DNA from: Firmicutes bacterium ADurb.Bin182
GTDB lineage: Bacteria; Bacillota; Clostridia; Christensenellales; CAG-138
Reading direction: 5' to 3'
Assembly (NCBI GenBank): GCA_002070205.1
Contig: MWCU01000035.1
Coordinates: 1 to 64,000 of the forward strand
Length of the DNA stretch: 64,000 bases
The position numbers were made by a program, and so were the translations under genes. Positions 1-8,492 of this stretch are shown one piece after another (positions within the stretch are counted from its first letter, which is position 1; every line of letters begins with the position of its first letter). The notes below the pieces were generated by a model. That model worked only from the letters and a program-made list of their open reading frames with translations. It was not told where the DNA came from and searched no databases.

Positions 1-104
1 GACTGAAATAAATCTCCATCCGTCCCTTGACACTTTCCTTGAGTAAATGTGTTACCTATGTTTGACGCTTTAACAGCGGCTCCCGTAAAAACTCGTATTG
101 TCGC
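1..104. other. upstream edge, no gene recognised
   Basis: No convincing coding sequence is visible. A TTGACA hexamer at 27-32 has no good -10 partner at 16-18 bp, so I do not call a promoter there. The stretch is probably the intergenic space before htpG, possibly with the last codons of an upstream gene. Confidence 0.3.
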
Positions 105-133
105 TTGACAAAACCAGAACGGATGCCTAAACT
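105..133 (+). promoter_or_regulatory. sigma-A promoter of htpG
   Basis: A perfect -35 hexamer TTGACA (105-110) is followed after 17 bp by TAAACT (128-133). The predicted start near 140 falls inside the CIRCE dyad, so repressor binding would block initiation. Confidence 0.75.
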
Positions 134-137
134 AATA

Positions 138-164
138 TTAGCACTCCAGACGACGGAGTGCTAA
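138..164. promoter_or_regulatory. CIRCE operator (HrcA site)
   Basis: The sequence TTAGCACTC, nine bases, GAGTGCTAA matches the CIRCE consensus exactly, with both 9-bp arms intact. CIRCE is the binding site of the heat-shock repressor HrcA. It lies between the promoter and the htpG start. It places htpG in the HrcA regulon, unlike Bacillus subtilis, where htpG is not controlled by HrcA. Confidence 0.93.
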
Positions 165-195
165 TATTACATCATGTTATATGGGGTGGTAAGTG

Positions 196-2073
196 ATGGC
201 AAAAAAACAGTTTAAGGCGGAATCCAAGCGTCTGCTTGATCTGATGATCAATTCTATCTATACACACAAGGAAATTTTCCTGAGGGAGTTGATTTCCAAC
301 GCGAGCGACGCGATAGACAAAATATACTATAAAGCGTTGACGGATGAGAATATAAGCTTTAATCCGTCCGATTACCATATCAAGGTCGAGGCGGATAAAA
401 AGAACAGGATTCTGAAAATCACGGATACAGGAATAGGTATGACCAAAGAGGAACTTGAAGGCAATCTCGGCGTAATTGCAAAAAGCGGTTCGCTTGACTT
501 TAAGAAAGAAAATGAAATCAAAGACGGGTATGATATTATCGGGCAGTTCGGAGTCGGTTTTTATTCGGCTTTTATGGTAAGCGATAAAGTAACCGTAATC
601 AGCCGCGCTTTCGGCAGCGAAACGGCTTATAAATGGGAGTCGAGCGGCGCGGACGGATATACCATTGAGCCTTGCGAAAAAGAAAATATAGGAACGGAGG
701 TAATACTTCAAATAAAACAAAATACCGAGGACGAGGAGTATGACGAATTTCTTGAGGAATACCGCCTTAGAGCCTTGATAAAGAAGTACTCGGATTTTGT
801 CCGCTATCCCATAAAAATGGACAAGACGGTCAGGAACAAAAAGGAAGGCACAGGGGACGAATATGAGGAGCATATCGAGGAGCAAGTAGTTAACTCGATG
901 GTTCCCATATGGCGCAGGAATAAAAACGAGCTGACCGGCGAGGATTATGAAAAGTTCTATTCCGAAAAGCATTACGGTTTCGATAAGCCCGTTAAGTACA
1001 TCCATATCTCCGCGGACGGAGCCGTTCGGTATAATTCGATTTTATATATTCCGGAAAAGATGCCTTTCGATTTCTATACGAAGGAATTCGAAAAGGGCCT
1101 TGAACTCTATTCGAGCGGAATTTTAATAATGAACAAATGCCCCGACCTGCTGCCCGATTATTTCAGTTTTGTTCAGGGAATGGTGGATTCCGAGGATCTG
1201 TCCCTCAATATCTCAAGGGAGCTCTTACAGCATAACAGGCAGCTTAAGCTGATCGCCAAAAACATAAAAAACAAAATCAAAGCGGAGCTGCTGGGGCTTT
1301 TAAGCAGCGAGCGCGAGAAATATGAGGCTTTCTTCAAATCCTTCGGAAGGCAGCTTAAATACGGAATCTACAGCGAATACGGAATGAACAGGGAGGACCT
1401 TGAGGACCTTTTGATGTTCTATTCATCCACGGAAAAGAAGATGGCAACGCTCAACGAATATGTCGGCAGGATGAAGGAAAATCAAAAGTACATTTATTAT
1501 GCATCGGGCGAAACGACGGAGCGGATAGACAACCTTCCTCAAACGGAGCTTGTAAAGGACAAGGGATATGAAATACTCTACTTTACCGATGACGTCGACG
1601 AATTCGCCATCCGTATGCTGAGAAGCTATAAGGATAAGGAGTTTAAATCGGTTTCGGACAACGATCTGGGGCTTGAGCCGGATGAGGATAATAAGGAAGC
1701 CGAAACCGACCCGGTCGACAAGGAAATGTTTGATTTCATGAAGGACGCTCTGAAAGACAAAGTTCATGCCGTAAGGCTTTCCAAACGGCTGAAGAGCCAT
1801 CCGGTCTGCTTGGTAAGCGAAGGCGTCTTATCGATTGAAATGGAGAAGGTGCTCAATACCATGCCCAACAATCAGGGCGTTGCAGCGCAAAAGATATTGG
1901 AAATCAACAAAAATCATGATATTTATGCGACTTTAAAGGACGCGTTTTTGAATGACAAGGATAAATTGACTCGGTATACGAATCTGCTCTACAATCAGGC
2001 ATTGCTGATGGAGGGACTTTCGGTGGCGGATCCGCTGGAATTCTCCAATGAAATATGCAAGCTGATGATATGA
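196..2073 (+). CDS. htpG: HSP90-family chaperone HtpG
   Basis: This is the bacterial Hsp90, a dimeric cytosolic ATP-dependent chaperone. The 625-residue product has the usual length. The N-terminal GHKL ATPase domain shows its hallmark motifs: ELISNASD (31-38), DTGIGM (77-82) and GQFGVGF (116-122); the middle and C-terminal dimerisation domains follow. A GTG lies one codon upstream at 193, but the ATG at 196 gives the family N-terminus [14 protein letters not shown] and sits well after the GGGGTGG ribosome site at 183-189. The gene is monocistronic, with its own promoter and a CIRCE operator just upstream, so heat induction through HrcA is expected. A hairpin at 2119-2146 follows. Confidence 0.97.
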   Translation: MAKKQFKAESKRLLDLMINSIYTHKEIFLRELISNASDAIDKIYYKALTDENISFNPSDYHIKVEADKKNRILKITDTGIGMTKEELEGNLGVIAKSGSLDFKKENEIKDGYDIIGQFGVGFYSAFMVSDKVTVISRAFGSETAYKWESSGADGYTIEPCEKENIGTEVILQIKQNTEDEEYDEFLEEYRLRALIKKYSDFVRYPIKMDKTVRNKKEGTGDEYEEHIEEQVVNSMVPIWRRNKNELTGEDYEKFYSEKHYGFDKPVKYIHISADGAVRYNSILYIPEKMPFDFYTKEFEKGLELYSSGILIMNKCPDLLPDYFSFVQGMVDSEDLSLNISRELLQHNRQLKLIAKNIKNKIKAELLGLLSSEREKYEAFFKSFGRQLKYGIYSEYGMNREDLEDLLMFYSSTEKKMATLNEYVGRMKENQKYIYYASGETTERIDNLPQTELVKDKGYEILYFTDDVDEFAIRMLRSYKDKEFKSVSDNDLGLEPDEDNKEAETDPVDKEMFDFMKDALKDKVHAVRLSKRLKSHPVCLVSEGVLSIEMEKVLNTMPNNQGVAAQKILEINKNHDIYATLKDAFLNDKDKLTRYTNLLYNQALLMEGLSVADPLEFSNEICKLMI

Positions 2074-2116
2074 ATGCGTTAGAGCAGATCCCGGGTATTT
2101 TACTATGGCTTCTGAC

Positions 2117-2148
2117 AAAAAGGAGGGTAGGTAGATACCCTCCTTTAC
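2117..2148 (-). terminator. intrinsic terminator of the xdh operon, shared with htpG
   Basis: An 11-bp perfect stem AAAGGAGGGTA / TACCCTCCTTT (2119-2129 and 2136-2146) has a 6-nt loop. On the minus strand it is followed by TTTTT, so it is a good terminator for the xdh genes. The weaker T run on the plus strand may still end htpG transcripts. Confidence 0.8.
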
Positions 2149-2172
2149 TGTATGGGGATTGTATGAGGATAA

Positions 2173-4485
2173 TTATTTTTTGTTTTTTCCCTTCAATGCA
2201 TTCAGCACATCATCCGGGGTAATGGGCATCCTTGTGAATCTGCATCCTATTGCATTGGCAACCGCGTTGGCGATAGCGGGCGCTCCGGGCACCATAACAG
2301 GCTCTCCGATACCGCGTGCTCCGTACGGTCCGGTCAGCTCGGCATTCTCCGCAACCTTGACTATCAACTCGGGTATATCGTAAGCCGTAGCGATTTTATA
2401 ATCAACAAAATTCTTGTTGAGAATATGACCGTCCTTCAGCTTCAGTTCTTCCCACAGCACAGTGCCCATAGCCTGGACCATAGCTCCTTCAACCTGGCCT
2501 TGATATGTCAATGGGTTGATAACTTTCCCGGGATCAAAGCAGCTGACCATTTTCAGCACCTTTATGAGCCCTGTCTCGGTATCGACTTCGACCTCCGCAC
2601 CGTTAAATCCGATCGTCCAGAATGCGACGGGGTGCTCGCCCATTCCCGTGTACTTATCCGCGTTCATGTTGTTGGGAACCACAAAAGTGCCGACGCCTAT
2701 GGCCGGACCGCCGACTCCGCTCCCGTCGGGCAGCGTAAGCCCGAGAGCGAAAGTTTGTATCGGCACTCTGTTCTCGGGGTGCATCTTGTTTACTACAAAA
2801 CCGTTTTGGAATTCGAGCTCGCGTTTATAAGCGCACATTTTGATCTGCGCAAGTTCGATGACCTTTGATTTCAAATCTTCGGCGGCAAGCTTGACGGCAT
2901 TGCCCGCGCAGTATGTCGTGCGGCTTGCGACAGTCTGCCATTCATAAGGCGTATGATCCGTATCGCCGGTTCGGATCGTGATATTCTCGGGCGGTACGTC
3001 CAGCACTTCCGCGGCTATTTGAGTAAGCACGGTATCCGAACCCTGGCCTATGTCCATCGCGCTCACCATAAGGAAGAACGTACCGTCCTCGTTCATGCGG
3101 ATGATTGCGGAGCTTGCGACGTCGGTTGGCATGGACGGCGCTTTCCAGCACGCGGCGATGCCTTTCCCTCTCAGCTTAACAGGGGAGGTATTGACGCAGG
3201 GTTTATCATACTCGATTTCTTTCAAAACCGTTTCAAGGCAATCATGATACCCCGATACTATCATTTTTTCGCCTTGGCCCGTAATGCCGCCTTTGCGCAG
3301 TCCGTTGATGCGCCTTATCTCGACTTCACTGATGCTCGTTTCTTTTGCTACTATATCGATGTTTTGTTCGATAGCAAAATGGATCTCGCACATGCCGAAT
3401 CCTCGGTACGGACCGCCCACAGGATGATTTGTGTAAACACAGTAGCTGTCGGTCCAGATATTGTCAACGTCATAGGGCCCGGGCGAAGCGTAACCCGCTG
3501 CCTTGACTATGTTCACCCCGTATTCCGTATAGGCTCCGCCGTCCCATATGAATCTGTTTTTGAGGGCTACTATCTTCCCGTCCTTTCTTATTCCGGTCTT
3601 GATGGTCGCATGCAGCCCCTGGCGAACGTAAGCGTTTTCAAACTCATCCTCGCGGGTGTAGACCAGTTTGACAGGCCTTCCCTGACAGCGTTTTGCAAGG
3701 GGAATGACAATGCCTTCAAGGGTCGTGCCGGCTTTAGAGCCGAAACCTCCGCCGACGGCCTGCGATATTACTCTGATTTTATTCAGCGGGATATCAAAAG
3801 AGGCGGAGAGGGCCTGGCGCACTGCATAAGGTGACTGGCAGCTCGCCCAAACAGTCATTCTCCCGTCGGATTCATACAGAGCGATCGCCGCATGGGGTTC
3901 TATGGGAACGTGCTGGATATGAGGTATAAAGAAGCTGTGTTCGGTTACAAAATCGGCCGTCGAAAACGCGCTGTCGACATCGCCCTTTCTGAGTTTATAA
4001 TGATGCGAAATATTTGTGCCCGGCTGAGGGAAAAAGATCGGAATAACTTTGTAACTTCCGAGGTCAGGGTGAATCAGCGGAGCATCTGGCTTCATTCCGT
4101 CTATTGCGTTGGTGACCGCAGGAAGCTCTTCGTAATCGACTTTGATAAGCTCGACTGCCGCTTCCGCTATATCCAAAGTTTCTGCGGCGACTGCGGCAAC
4201 GGCTTCTCCGCAGTATTTCGCCGTTCCGACCGCCAGGAAATTTCTGTCCTCAAGGTACAGGCCGCCGCGCTTTTTATAATCTTCGCCGGTTATGACGCAT
4301 TTTACGCCCGGCAGCTTTACGGCTTCACTGATATCGATATTGAGGATTTTCGCATGGGGATAAGGGCTGCGTTTTACTTGTGCATAGAGCATGCGCGCAA
4401 GCTTTACGTCGCTTACGAATGTCGCTGAACCCGTAACTTTCTTATAGGAATCTACCCTTTGTAACGATTCGCCTACATACTTCAT
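2173..4485 (-). CDS. xdhA: xanthine dehydrogenase family, molybdenum-binding subunit
   Basis: This is the large catalytic subunit of a molybdenum hydroxylase, an enzyme that hydroxylates purines or other N-heterocycles and passes electrons to FeS and FAD subunits. The 770 residues carry the family signatures: VGGGFGSK (244-251, dithiolene/Gln loop), PYRGFG with the active-site Arg361, and GARGIGEP near residue 722 with the catalytic Glu728. The start codon overlaps the stop of the FeS subunit gene as ATGA, which implies coupled translation. The order FAD-FeS-Mo is the split form seen in many anaerobes. Substrate cannot be assigned from sequence alone. The neighbouring NCS2 permease makes a purine likely, while CoxL-type and other hydroxylases are less likely because the AYRCSF loop is absent. 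Confidence 0.9.
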   Translation of the reverse strand: MKYVGESLQRVDSYKKVTGSATFVSDVKLARMLYAQVKRSPYPHAKILNIDISEAVKLPGVKCVITGEDYKKRGGLYLEDRNFLAVGTAKYCGEAVAAVAAETLDIAEAAVELIKVDYEELPAVTNAIDGMKPDAPLIHPDLGSYKVIPIFFPQPGTNISHHYKLRKGDVDSAFSTADFVTEHSFFIPHIQHVPIEPHAAIALYESDGRMTVWASCQSPYAVRQALSASFDIPLNKIRVISQAVGGGFGSKAGTTLEGIVIPLAKRCQGRPVKLVYTREDEFENAYVRQGLHATIKTGIRKDGKIVALKNRFIWDGGAYTEYGVNIVKAAGYASPGPYDVDNIWTDSYCVYTNHPVGGPYRGFGMCEIHFAIEQNIDIVAKETSISEVEIRRINGLRKGGITGQGEKMIVSGYHDCLETVLKEIEYDKPCVNTSPVKLRGKGIAACWKAPSMPTDVASSAIIRMNEDGTFFLMVSAMDIGQGSDTVLTQIAAEVLDVPPENITIRTGDTDHTPYEWQTVASRTTYCAGNAVKLAAEDLKSKVIELAQIKMCAYKRELEFQNGFVVNKMHPENRVPIQTFALGLTLPDGSGVGGPAIGVGTFVVPNNMNADKYTGMGEHPVAFWTIGFNGAEVEVDTETGLIKVLKMVSCFDPGKVINPLTYQGQVEGAMVQAMGTVLWEELKLKDGHILNKNFVDYKIATAYDIPELIVKVAENAELTGPYGARGIGEPVMVPGAPAIANAVANAIGCRFTRMPITPDDVLNALKGKNKK

Positions 4486-4964
4486 ATGCGTTTGCCTCCT
4501 TCATAATGAGAAGCAACATCCTCAATGGCTTCTATGATGCTCTTGTACCCCGTGCAGCGGCACAAGTTTCCGCTGATGCCCTTCATGATCTGTTCACGTG
4601 TCGGATGAGGATCTTCATCAAGCAGCGCGGTTGCCGTCATCAAAAATCCGGGCGTACAAAATCCGCATTGAAGCGCCGCATGAGCGATAAAAGCTTCCTG
4701 AAGCGGGGAGAGTTTCCCGTTTTTAGATAACCCTTCAACGGTTGTGATATGCTTTCCGTCAAGCTCCGGAGCCAGAACCAGACAGCCGTTGACAGGTTTT
4801 CCGTCCATTATGACAGTACATGCTCCGCATTCGCCTGCCGAGCATCCGTCTTTTGCGCCAGTAAGATTCAGCATATCTCTCAGGACATACAAAAGAGTCA
4901 TATTCGCGGGAACATAAAGTTCAACGGGCTCTTCATTCACAAAAAAACTGACTTTGTACTTCAA
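4482..4964 (-). CDS. xdhC: xanthine dehydrogenase family, [2Fe-2S] subunit
   Basis: This 160-residue electron-transfer subunit has two [2Fe-2S] clusters. The plant-ferredoxin-type N-terminal cluster uses Cys41, 46, 49 and 61. The helical C-terminal domain has the second set, Cys100, 103, 135 and 137 (QCGFCTPG and LCRCTGY). All eight ligands are present. The start is a TTG preceded by AAGGAGGG. The gene lies between the FAD subunit (12-nt gap) and the Mo subunit (4-nt overlap). The symbol follows the E. coli use, where XdhC is the FeS subunit, not the Bacillus PucA/XdhC maturation factor, which is not seen here. Confidence 0.9.
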   Translation of the reverse strand: MKYKVSFFVNEEPVELYVPANMTLLYVLRDMLNLTGAKDGCSAGECGACTVIMDGKPVNGCLVLAPELDGKHITTVEGLSKNGKLSPLQEAFIAHAALQCGFCTPGFLMTATALLDEDPHPTREQIMKGISGNLCRCTGYKSIIEAIEDVASHYEGGKRI

Positions 4965-4976
4965 ATCGATCCCTCC

Positions 4977-5813
4977 TTATGAAGCAAACCGCTCAAGGCC
5001 GCGGCGGACGATAAGCGCCGACATATCTAAGCGGTATTGCCTTGAAGCGCGCACGTCGTCGATGGGCGATATCTCGCTTTTTGCGAGTTCCGCAGCCTCT
5101 GCTATCAGTGAAGCCGTGAGTTTCCTGCCCGACAGCAGCGCTTCGGTCTTTTTAAGACGCACGGGTGTGGGAGCGACGGCTCCGAGCGCGATGCGGTATT
5201 CGCCGCCTGTTTTCGCGACGGTTCCGCAGACGGTCGATAGATCGACTTCATGGCGGCGCGATATCTTGAAAAATTCTCCTTCGATTCCCGGGATGTGCGG
5301 AACGCGGATCCCGGTTACGATCTCGCAGGGTTTAAGATCCACTTTACGCACAAAGGTTATGAATTTGTCTATGGGAATTTCTCGTTTGCCTTCGGAGCCT
5401 TCCGCCTCGATAACGGCGCCGCATACATATAGAGGAGTGGCGGTATCGGCAAGAGGCGATGCATTGACGATGTTTCCCGCGCATGTCGCGCGGTTTCGAA
5501 GCTGTTTTGAACCGACAGATTCGGCCGCTTGTGCGAGGAAAGGATAAAAACGCTTTACGTATTCATTTTCCGCGATCTCGTTAAGCGTTGAGCATGCGCC
5601 GATAAGCAATCCTTTTGATTCGGAAAACTCTATGCCATATAACGCTTTGATGCGTTTGATATCGATGACGCATTCAGGGCTTATCAATTTGTCCCTCATG
5701 CGTATTATGATATCGGTGGCGCCTGCCATAATAACCGCAGAGCTTTGGAACTGCTGATAGATGCTGATGGCGTCCTTGATTGACTCGGGCGCCTGATACA
5801 AGAAATCTTTCAA
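4977..5813 (-). CDS. xdhB: xanthine dehydrogenase family, FAD-binding subunit
   Basis: This is the medium subunit that carries FAD and hands electrons to the final acceptor. The 278-residue product has the CO-dehydrogenase-flavoprotein fold: an N-terminal FAD-binding half with AGATDI (residues 31-36) and a second flavin motif RNRATCAGNIVNASP (about 106-120), followed by the C-terminal domain. Translation starts at a TTG, eight bases after a perfect GGAGGTG. It is first in the three-gene minus-strand operon. No clear promoter or known riboswitch was recognised in the upstream 385 bases. Confidence 0.9.
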   Translation of the reverse strand: MKDFLYQAPESIKDAISIYQQFQSSAVIMAGATDIIIRMRDKLISPECVIDIKRIKALYGIEFSESKGLLIGACSTLNEIAENEYVKRFYPFLAQAAESVGSKQLRNRATCAGNIVNASPLADTATPLYVCGAVIEAEGSEGKREIPIDKFITFVRKVDLKPCEIVTGIRVPHIPGIEGEFFKISRRHEVDLSTVCGTVAKTGGEYRIALGAVAPTPVRLKKTEALLSGRKLTASLIAEAAELAKSEISPIDDVRASRQYRLDMSALIVRRGLERFAS

Positions 5814-6152
5814 AATGTATGCACCTCCGTTTCTGTTTTGATTAGATCCCTGCTTCTGTATTAAAATATATATATACGACCCTTTGGAACGAAGTATGAG
5901 ACCCGCCTTTTAATACCGGAATATGTTTTGAGTTAATGAGGCGAACCTGTTATGCTTTGCAATAAATGGCCGGCGAAAGCCCGGACCGGGCAGCTATGAC
6001 AGTAATGAGATTAATATGTTTTCGTCTTATATCTATCATACTAACAGAACCTGAAATATTCAAGATAAAAAGACCAGATATTACAAATTTCGCAAGCTCC
6101 TGCAGCCCTTCTTTAGAAATCCGTAAAGCCGCCGCGACCGCATTCTGTAAAC
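5814..6152. other. intergenic region upstream of xdhB, no assigned element
   Basis: The region is the probable leader of the xdh operon on the minus strand. It holds AT-rich tracts near 5858-5876 and a GC-rich self-complementary patch near 5968-5992. I found no match by eye to the purine, Moco or NMT1/xanthine riboswitch consensus. A minus-strand frame near 6000-6150 reads as moderately protein-like but has no ribosome site and overlaps the permease terminator, so I do not call it. Confidence 0.3.
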
Positions 6153-6187
6153 AAAAATCCCCGCTGCATTTCTGCAGCAGGGGATTT
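6153..6187 (-). terminator. intrinsic terminator of the NCS2 permease gene
   Basis: On the minus strand a long stem of AAATCCCC-TGCTGCA type (6155-6168 paired with 6173-6187, one bulge) is followed by TTTTTG. It lies 12 bases past the permease stop codon. Confidence 0.85.
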
Positions 6188-6198
6188 CGCTTTTTTAC

Positions 6199-7608
6199 CT
6201 ATGCTTCAACGTTCTTTCCTTCCTTCTTTTCGACCTTTCCGGCTTGCGTTTTATCTTTTTTAACGCCGATGCTGAGAATAAGATTGAGAAGGATTCCGAA
6301 TACCGCAGCGCCTGCGATACACGGTACGCTAAGGCCGAATACGGGGATATTTCCGCCGAATCCGTACTGTCCGCCCACGCCGATGATCATGATGGTTGCA
6401 ATGACCGCAATGTTTTTGGAACTGAACAGATCGACTTTTTTATCCAGCATTATCGCTACGCCCTGAGCCGCGATCGCGCCGAACAGATAGATTTCAAGTC
6501 CGCCTATTACAGGCTGAGGTATTGCATATATCGCATTGATCAAAGGTGAGAAGAAGGAAATGATCATGGCAATGACTGCCGCCGTAAGAATAACGGGAAC
6601 GGAGAAAACTTTGGTGATTGCCATAGCGCTGATGTTTTCACCGTAGTTGGTGCCCGCGGGACCGCCGACTGCGCCCGCTACCATATCGCCTATACCGTCA
6701 CCGATCAAGTTTAAGCCGAGCTTGCCTGCAATGTCATACCTTTTATCGCCTTTTTTCTTCGCGAGGTCATTGACATAAATATCGAGCTGGTAAACGTGTG
6801 CTGTAGATTCGGGGATGGTCGCGATAGCTATCGGCATTATGGCAGCAACGGCCATAAGCGAAGGTTTTGGCAGCGTGAATATGGGCAGCGCGAACAGATT
6901 GCTGCTTGCGGTTTCGGGCAGCACTTTAAAGAAGTCTAGGCCTGTCGCCCATTTGATTATAAATGAGGCAAACACGCCTACCAGTGGCCCGAGCAGCAAA
7001 GGCAGCTGGCTCCAGAACCCTTTCAGATATACCGAGAAGAGGATGGTCGCAAACAGCGTGATAAGGGAAATGACCCATGCTAAATTGGACCCGAGCACTT
7101 GTGAAGATTCCGGTACGGATCCAGGCACTGCGGCGGCGTCCGTGATCGCTACTGCCGCAAGCGTCAGACCGATCGCCATCGCAATAGGTCCCGTTACCGT
7201 TGCAGGAAGGACCTTGTCGATGGTTTCCTTGCCAAACCACTTAACGATAAATCCGGCCGCGATGGATACCAAGCCGGATAAAACGATACCGAACTGAGCT
7301 ATGGCTATCTTTTCGTTCAGCGCGGTTCCGGCCAAAGCTTCAGCCGACATGATACCGATAATGGCAGGAAGATAGGAGAAGCTCGATCCGTAATACAGCG
7401 GCAGTTTTCTTCCCGTAATAAGGATGAAGCAGATTGTTGCAAGACCGCTTGCAAAAATCGTCGTGGAGACATGGAAACCCGTTAGCAGCGCAACAGCTAT
7501 CGTCGCAGGGAACATGACGATGACCTGCTGAATGGCGTACAGAAGAAGCTTCCATATGGGCGGTCTTTCGTCGGGGAGATACCCGATTGCCTGATTCTTC
7601 AATGACAT
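6199..7608 (-). CDS. NCS2-family purine (xanthine/uracil-type) permease
   Basis: This 469-residue integral membrane protein belongs to the nucleobase-cation symporter-2 family (UraA, PbuX, PucJ/K), which import uracil or purines with protons. It has about 14 hydrophobic segments. The family signature is seen in the paired loops with GTAL (about residue 95) and GGPAGTNYGENISAM (about 315-329), the latter in the substrate-binding half-helix region. A lysine-rich hydrophilic tail ends it. AGGAGGGTC precedes the ATG. Its own promoter and a ~200-nt leader ending in an intrinsic terminator lie upstream. Position next to the molybdenum hydroxylase genes favours xanthine or a related purine, but specificity is inferred. 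Confidence 0.88.
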   Translation of the reverse strand: MSLKNQAIGYLPDERPPIWKLLLYAIQQVIVMFPATIAVALLTGFHVSTTIFASGLATICFILITGRKLPLYYGSSFSYLPAIIGIMSAEALAGTALNEKIAIAQFGIVLSGLVSIAAGFIVKWFGKETIDKVLPATVTGPIAMAIGLTLAAVAITDAAAVPGSVPESSQVLGSNLAWVISLITLFATILFSVYLKGFWSQLPLLLGPLVGVFASFIIKWATGLDFFKVLPETASSNLFALPIFTLPKPSLMAVAAIMPIAIATIPESTAHVYQLDIYVNDLAKKKGDKRYDIAGKLGLNLIGDGIGDMVAGAVGGPAGTNYGENISAMAITKVFSVPVILTAAVIAMIISFFSPLINAIYAIPQPVIGGLEIYLFGAIAAQGVAIMLDKKVDLFSSKNIAVIATIMIIGVGGQYGFGGNIPVFGLSVPCIAGAAVFGILLNLILSIGVKKDKTQAGKVEKKEGKNVEA

Positions 7609-7631
7609 TTGTTGACCCTCCTGTTTTATTT

Positions 7632-7655
7632 AAAAACGCTGTGCAGCGTTTTTTT
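7632..7655 (-). promoter_or_regulatory. leader terminator / attenuator of the NCS2 permease
   Basis: A perfect 9-bp inverted repeat, AAAAACGCT and AGCGTTTTT with a 4-nt loop (7632-7640 and 7645-7653), lies between the permease promoter and its ribosome site. On the minus strand it is followed by T residues, so it could end transcription before the gene. No gene lies upstream on either strand that it would otherwise serve. This placement is typical of riboswitch or protein-controlled attenuation. Confidence 0.55.
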
Positions 7656-7815
7656 CGGTTCCGGAAAAATTCAAGAGAACGTTCAGGAAACAAATATTGG
7701 TCAAATGCTTCAGGTCTTTCAGAGCTCTTCAATTGCGGTCGCGGTTTGTTTAAGCGATTCGGGGACTGATACAGTTTAAATGGTAAATGCTTTTAGACTC
7801 GTCTGTGCTTTTATA

Positions 7816-7845
7816 ATATTACCACCATTTGGGTCTGGCTGTCAA
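7816..7845 (-). promoter_or_regulatory. promoter of the NCS2 permease
   Basis: On the minus strand TTGACA (7845-7840) is followed after 18 bp by TAATAT (7821-7816). Initiation near 7809 would give a leader of about 200 nt. Confidence 0.65.
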
Positions 7846-7898
7846 TGTACACAGCACTGAAGGGAATATGAATTTTCGGCAAAGGATCATCTAAATTC

Positions 7899-7927
7899 TT
7901 GACAGTGAATTCTTAATTTGCTATAAA
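7899..7927 (+). promoter_or_regulatory. promoter of the fab operon
   Basis: TTGACA (7899-7904), a 17-bp spacer and TATAAA (7922-7927) form a near-consensus sigma-A promoter upstream of fabT. Confidence 0.8.
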
Positions 7928-7937
7928 TAATTAAATT

Positions 7938-7962
7938 AACTAATTAGAAGAACTAATTAGAA
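7938..7962 (+). promoter_or_regulatory. tandem operator, probable FabT site
   Basis: Two direct copies of AACTAATTAGAA (7938-7949 and 7951-7962) are spaced by 13 bp. Each contains the palindrome CTAATTAG. They sit just after the -10 box, across the expected transcription start, where a MarR-type repressor would block initiation. Binding by the adjacent FabT is inferred. Confidence 0.6.
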
Positions 7963-7985
7963 AGCTTAACGAAAGGACAGTCCGC

Positions 7986-8492
7986 ATGCGAGATAGCTTT
8001 TCCGTGACGCTGAATGAGCTTTTGGTCAACACCTATCGAACCGTTCTCAGGGTCGAAGAACAAATGATCAAGAACATGAACGGAATTGACCTTAGCATAA
8101 ATGAATTGCATATGCTTGAGTTTATCGGAAACAGCGAGGAAGGAGCAACGATAAGCGATATTGCGCGCGTGATGGATATAACGCTTCCTTCGGTAACCGT
8201 AGCCATCAAGAAACTTGAAAAAAAGGGATATATCCAAAAAATAAAGTGCAAAGACGACGGGCGCATAGTTCATGTCATACTGACCAGGACGGGCAAAAAA
8301 ATAGACGCCATGCACAGATATTTCCATGAACAAATGATACGGAACATCTCAAAAGAAATCCGGGAGGACGAAAAAGAGCTATTGCTGAAAGCAATGGTCA
8401 ATTTGAACGAATTTTTTAAGAAGAAGCTTGCCGCGATGAAAAGCGGCAGAACAACTGTCCCGAAAAACAACGAAAAGGATTTATTGACATGA
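7986..8492 (+). CDS. fabT: MarR-family regulator of fatty-acid synthesis, FabT
   Basis: This 168-residue winged-helix protein has the MarR fold. The recognition region lies at about residues 54-78 (ISDIARVMDITLPSVTVAIKK) and the wing carries DDGR (about 90-93). As the first gene of a complete fab operon it fits FabT, a repressor that binds DNA with long-chain acyl-ACP as corepressor. Its stop overlaps the fabH start (ATGA). The tandem CTAATTAG operator at its promoter implies autoregulation. The ATG at 7986 follows AAAGGACAG. Confidence 0.85.
   Translation: MRDSFSVTLNELLVNTYRTVLRVEEQMIKNMNGIDLSINELHMLEFIGNSEEGATISDIARVMDITLPSVTVAIKKLEKKGYIQKIKCKDDGRIVHVILTRTGKKIDAMHRYFHEQMIRNISKEIREDEKELLLKAMVNLNEFFKKKLAAMKSGRTTVPKNNEKDLLT

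Noticed and set aside
27-55. TTGACA at 27-32 as a second htpG promoter
   Set aside because: No acceptable -10 hexamer lies 16-18 bp downstream.
172-1005. 277-codon frame on the minus strand
   Set aside because: It is antisense to htpG and has no motif or ribosome site.
5814-6152. Moco or purine riboswitch before the xdh operon
   Set aside because: The location is attractive, but I could not find the conserved cores of these aptamers on the minus strand.
5966-6466. Open frame of 166 codons on the plus strand
   Set aside because: It runs antisense into the permease gene, through its terminator, and has no ribosome site or family motif.
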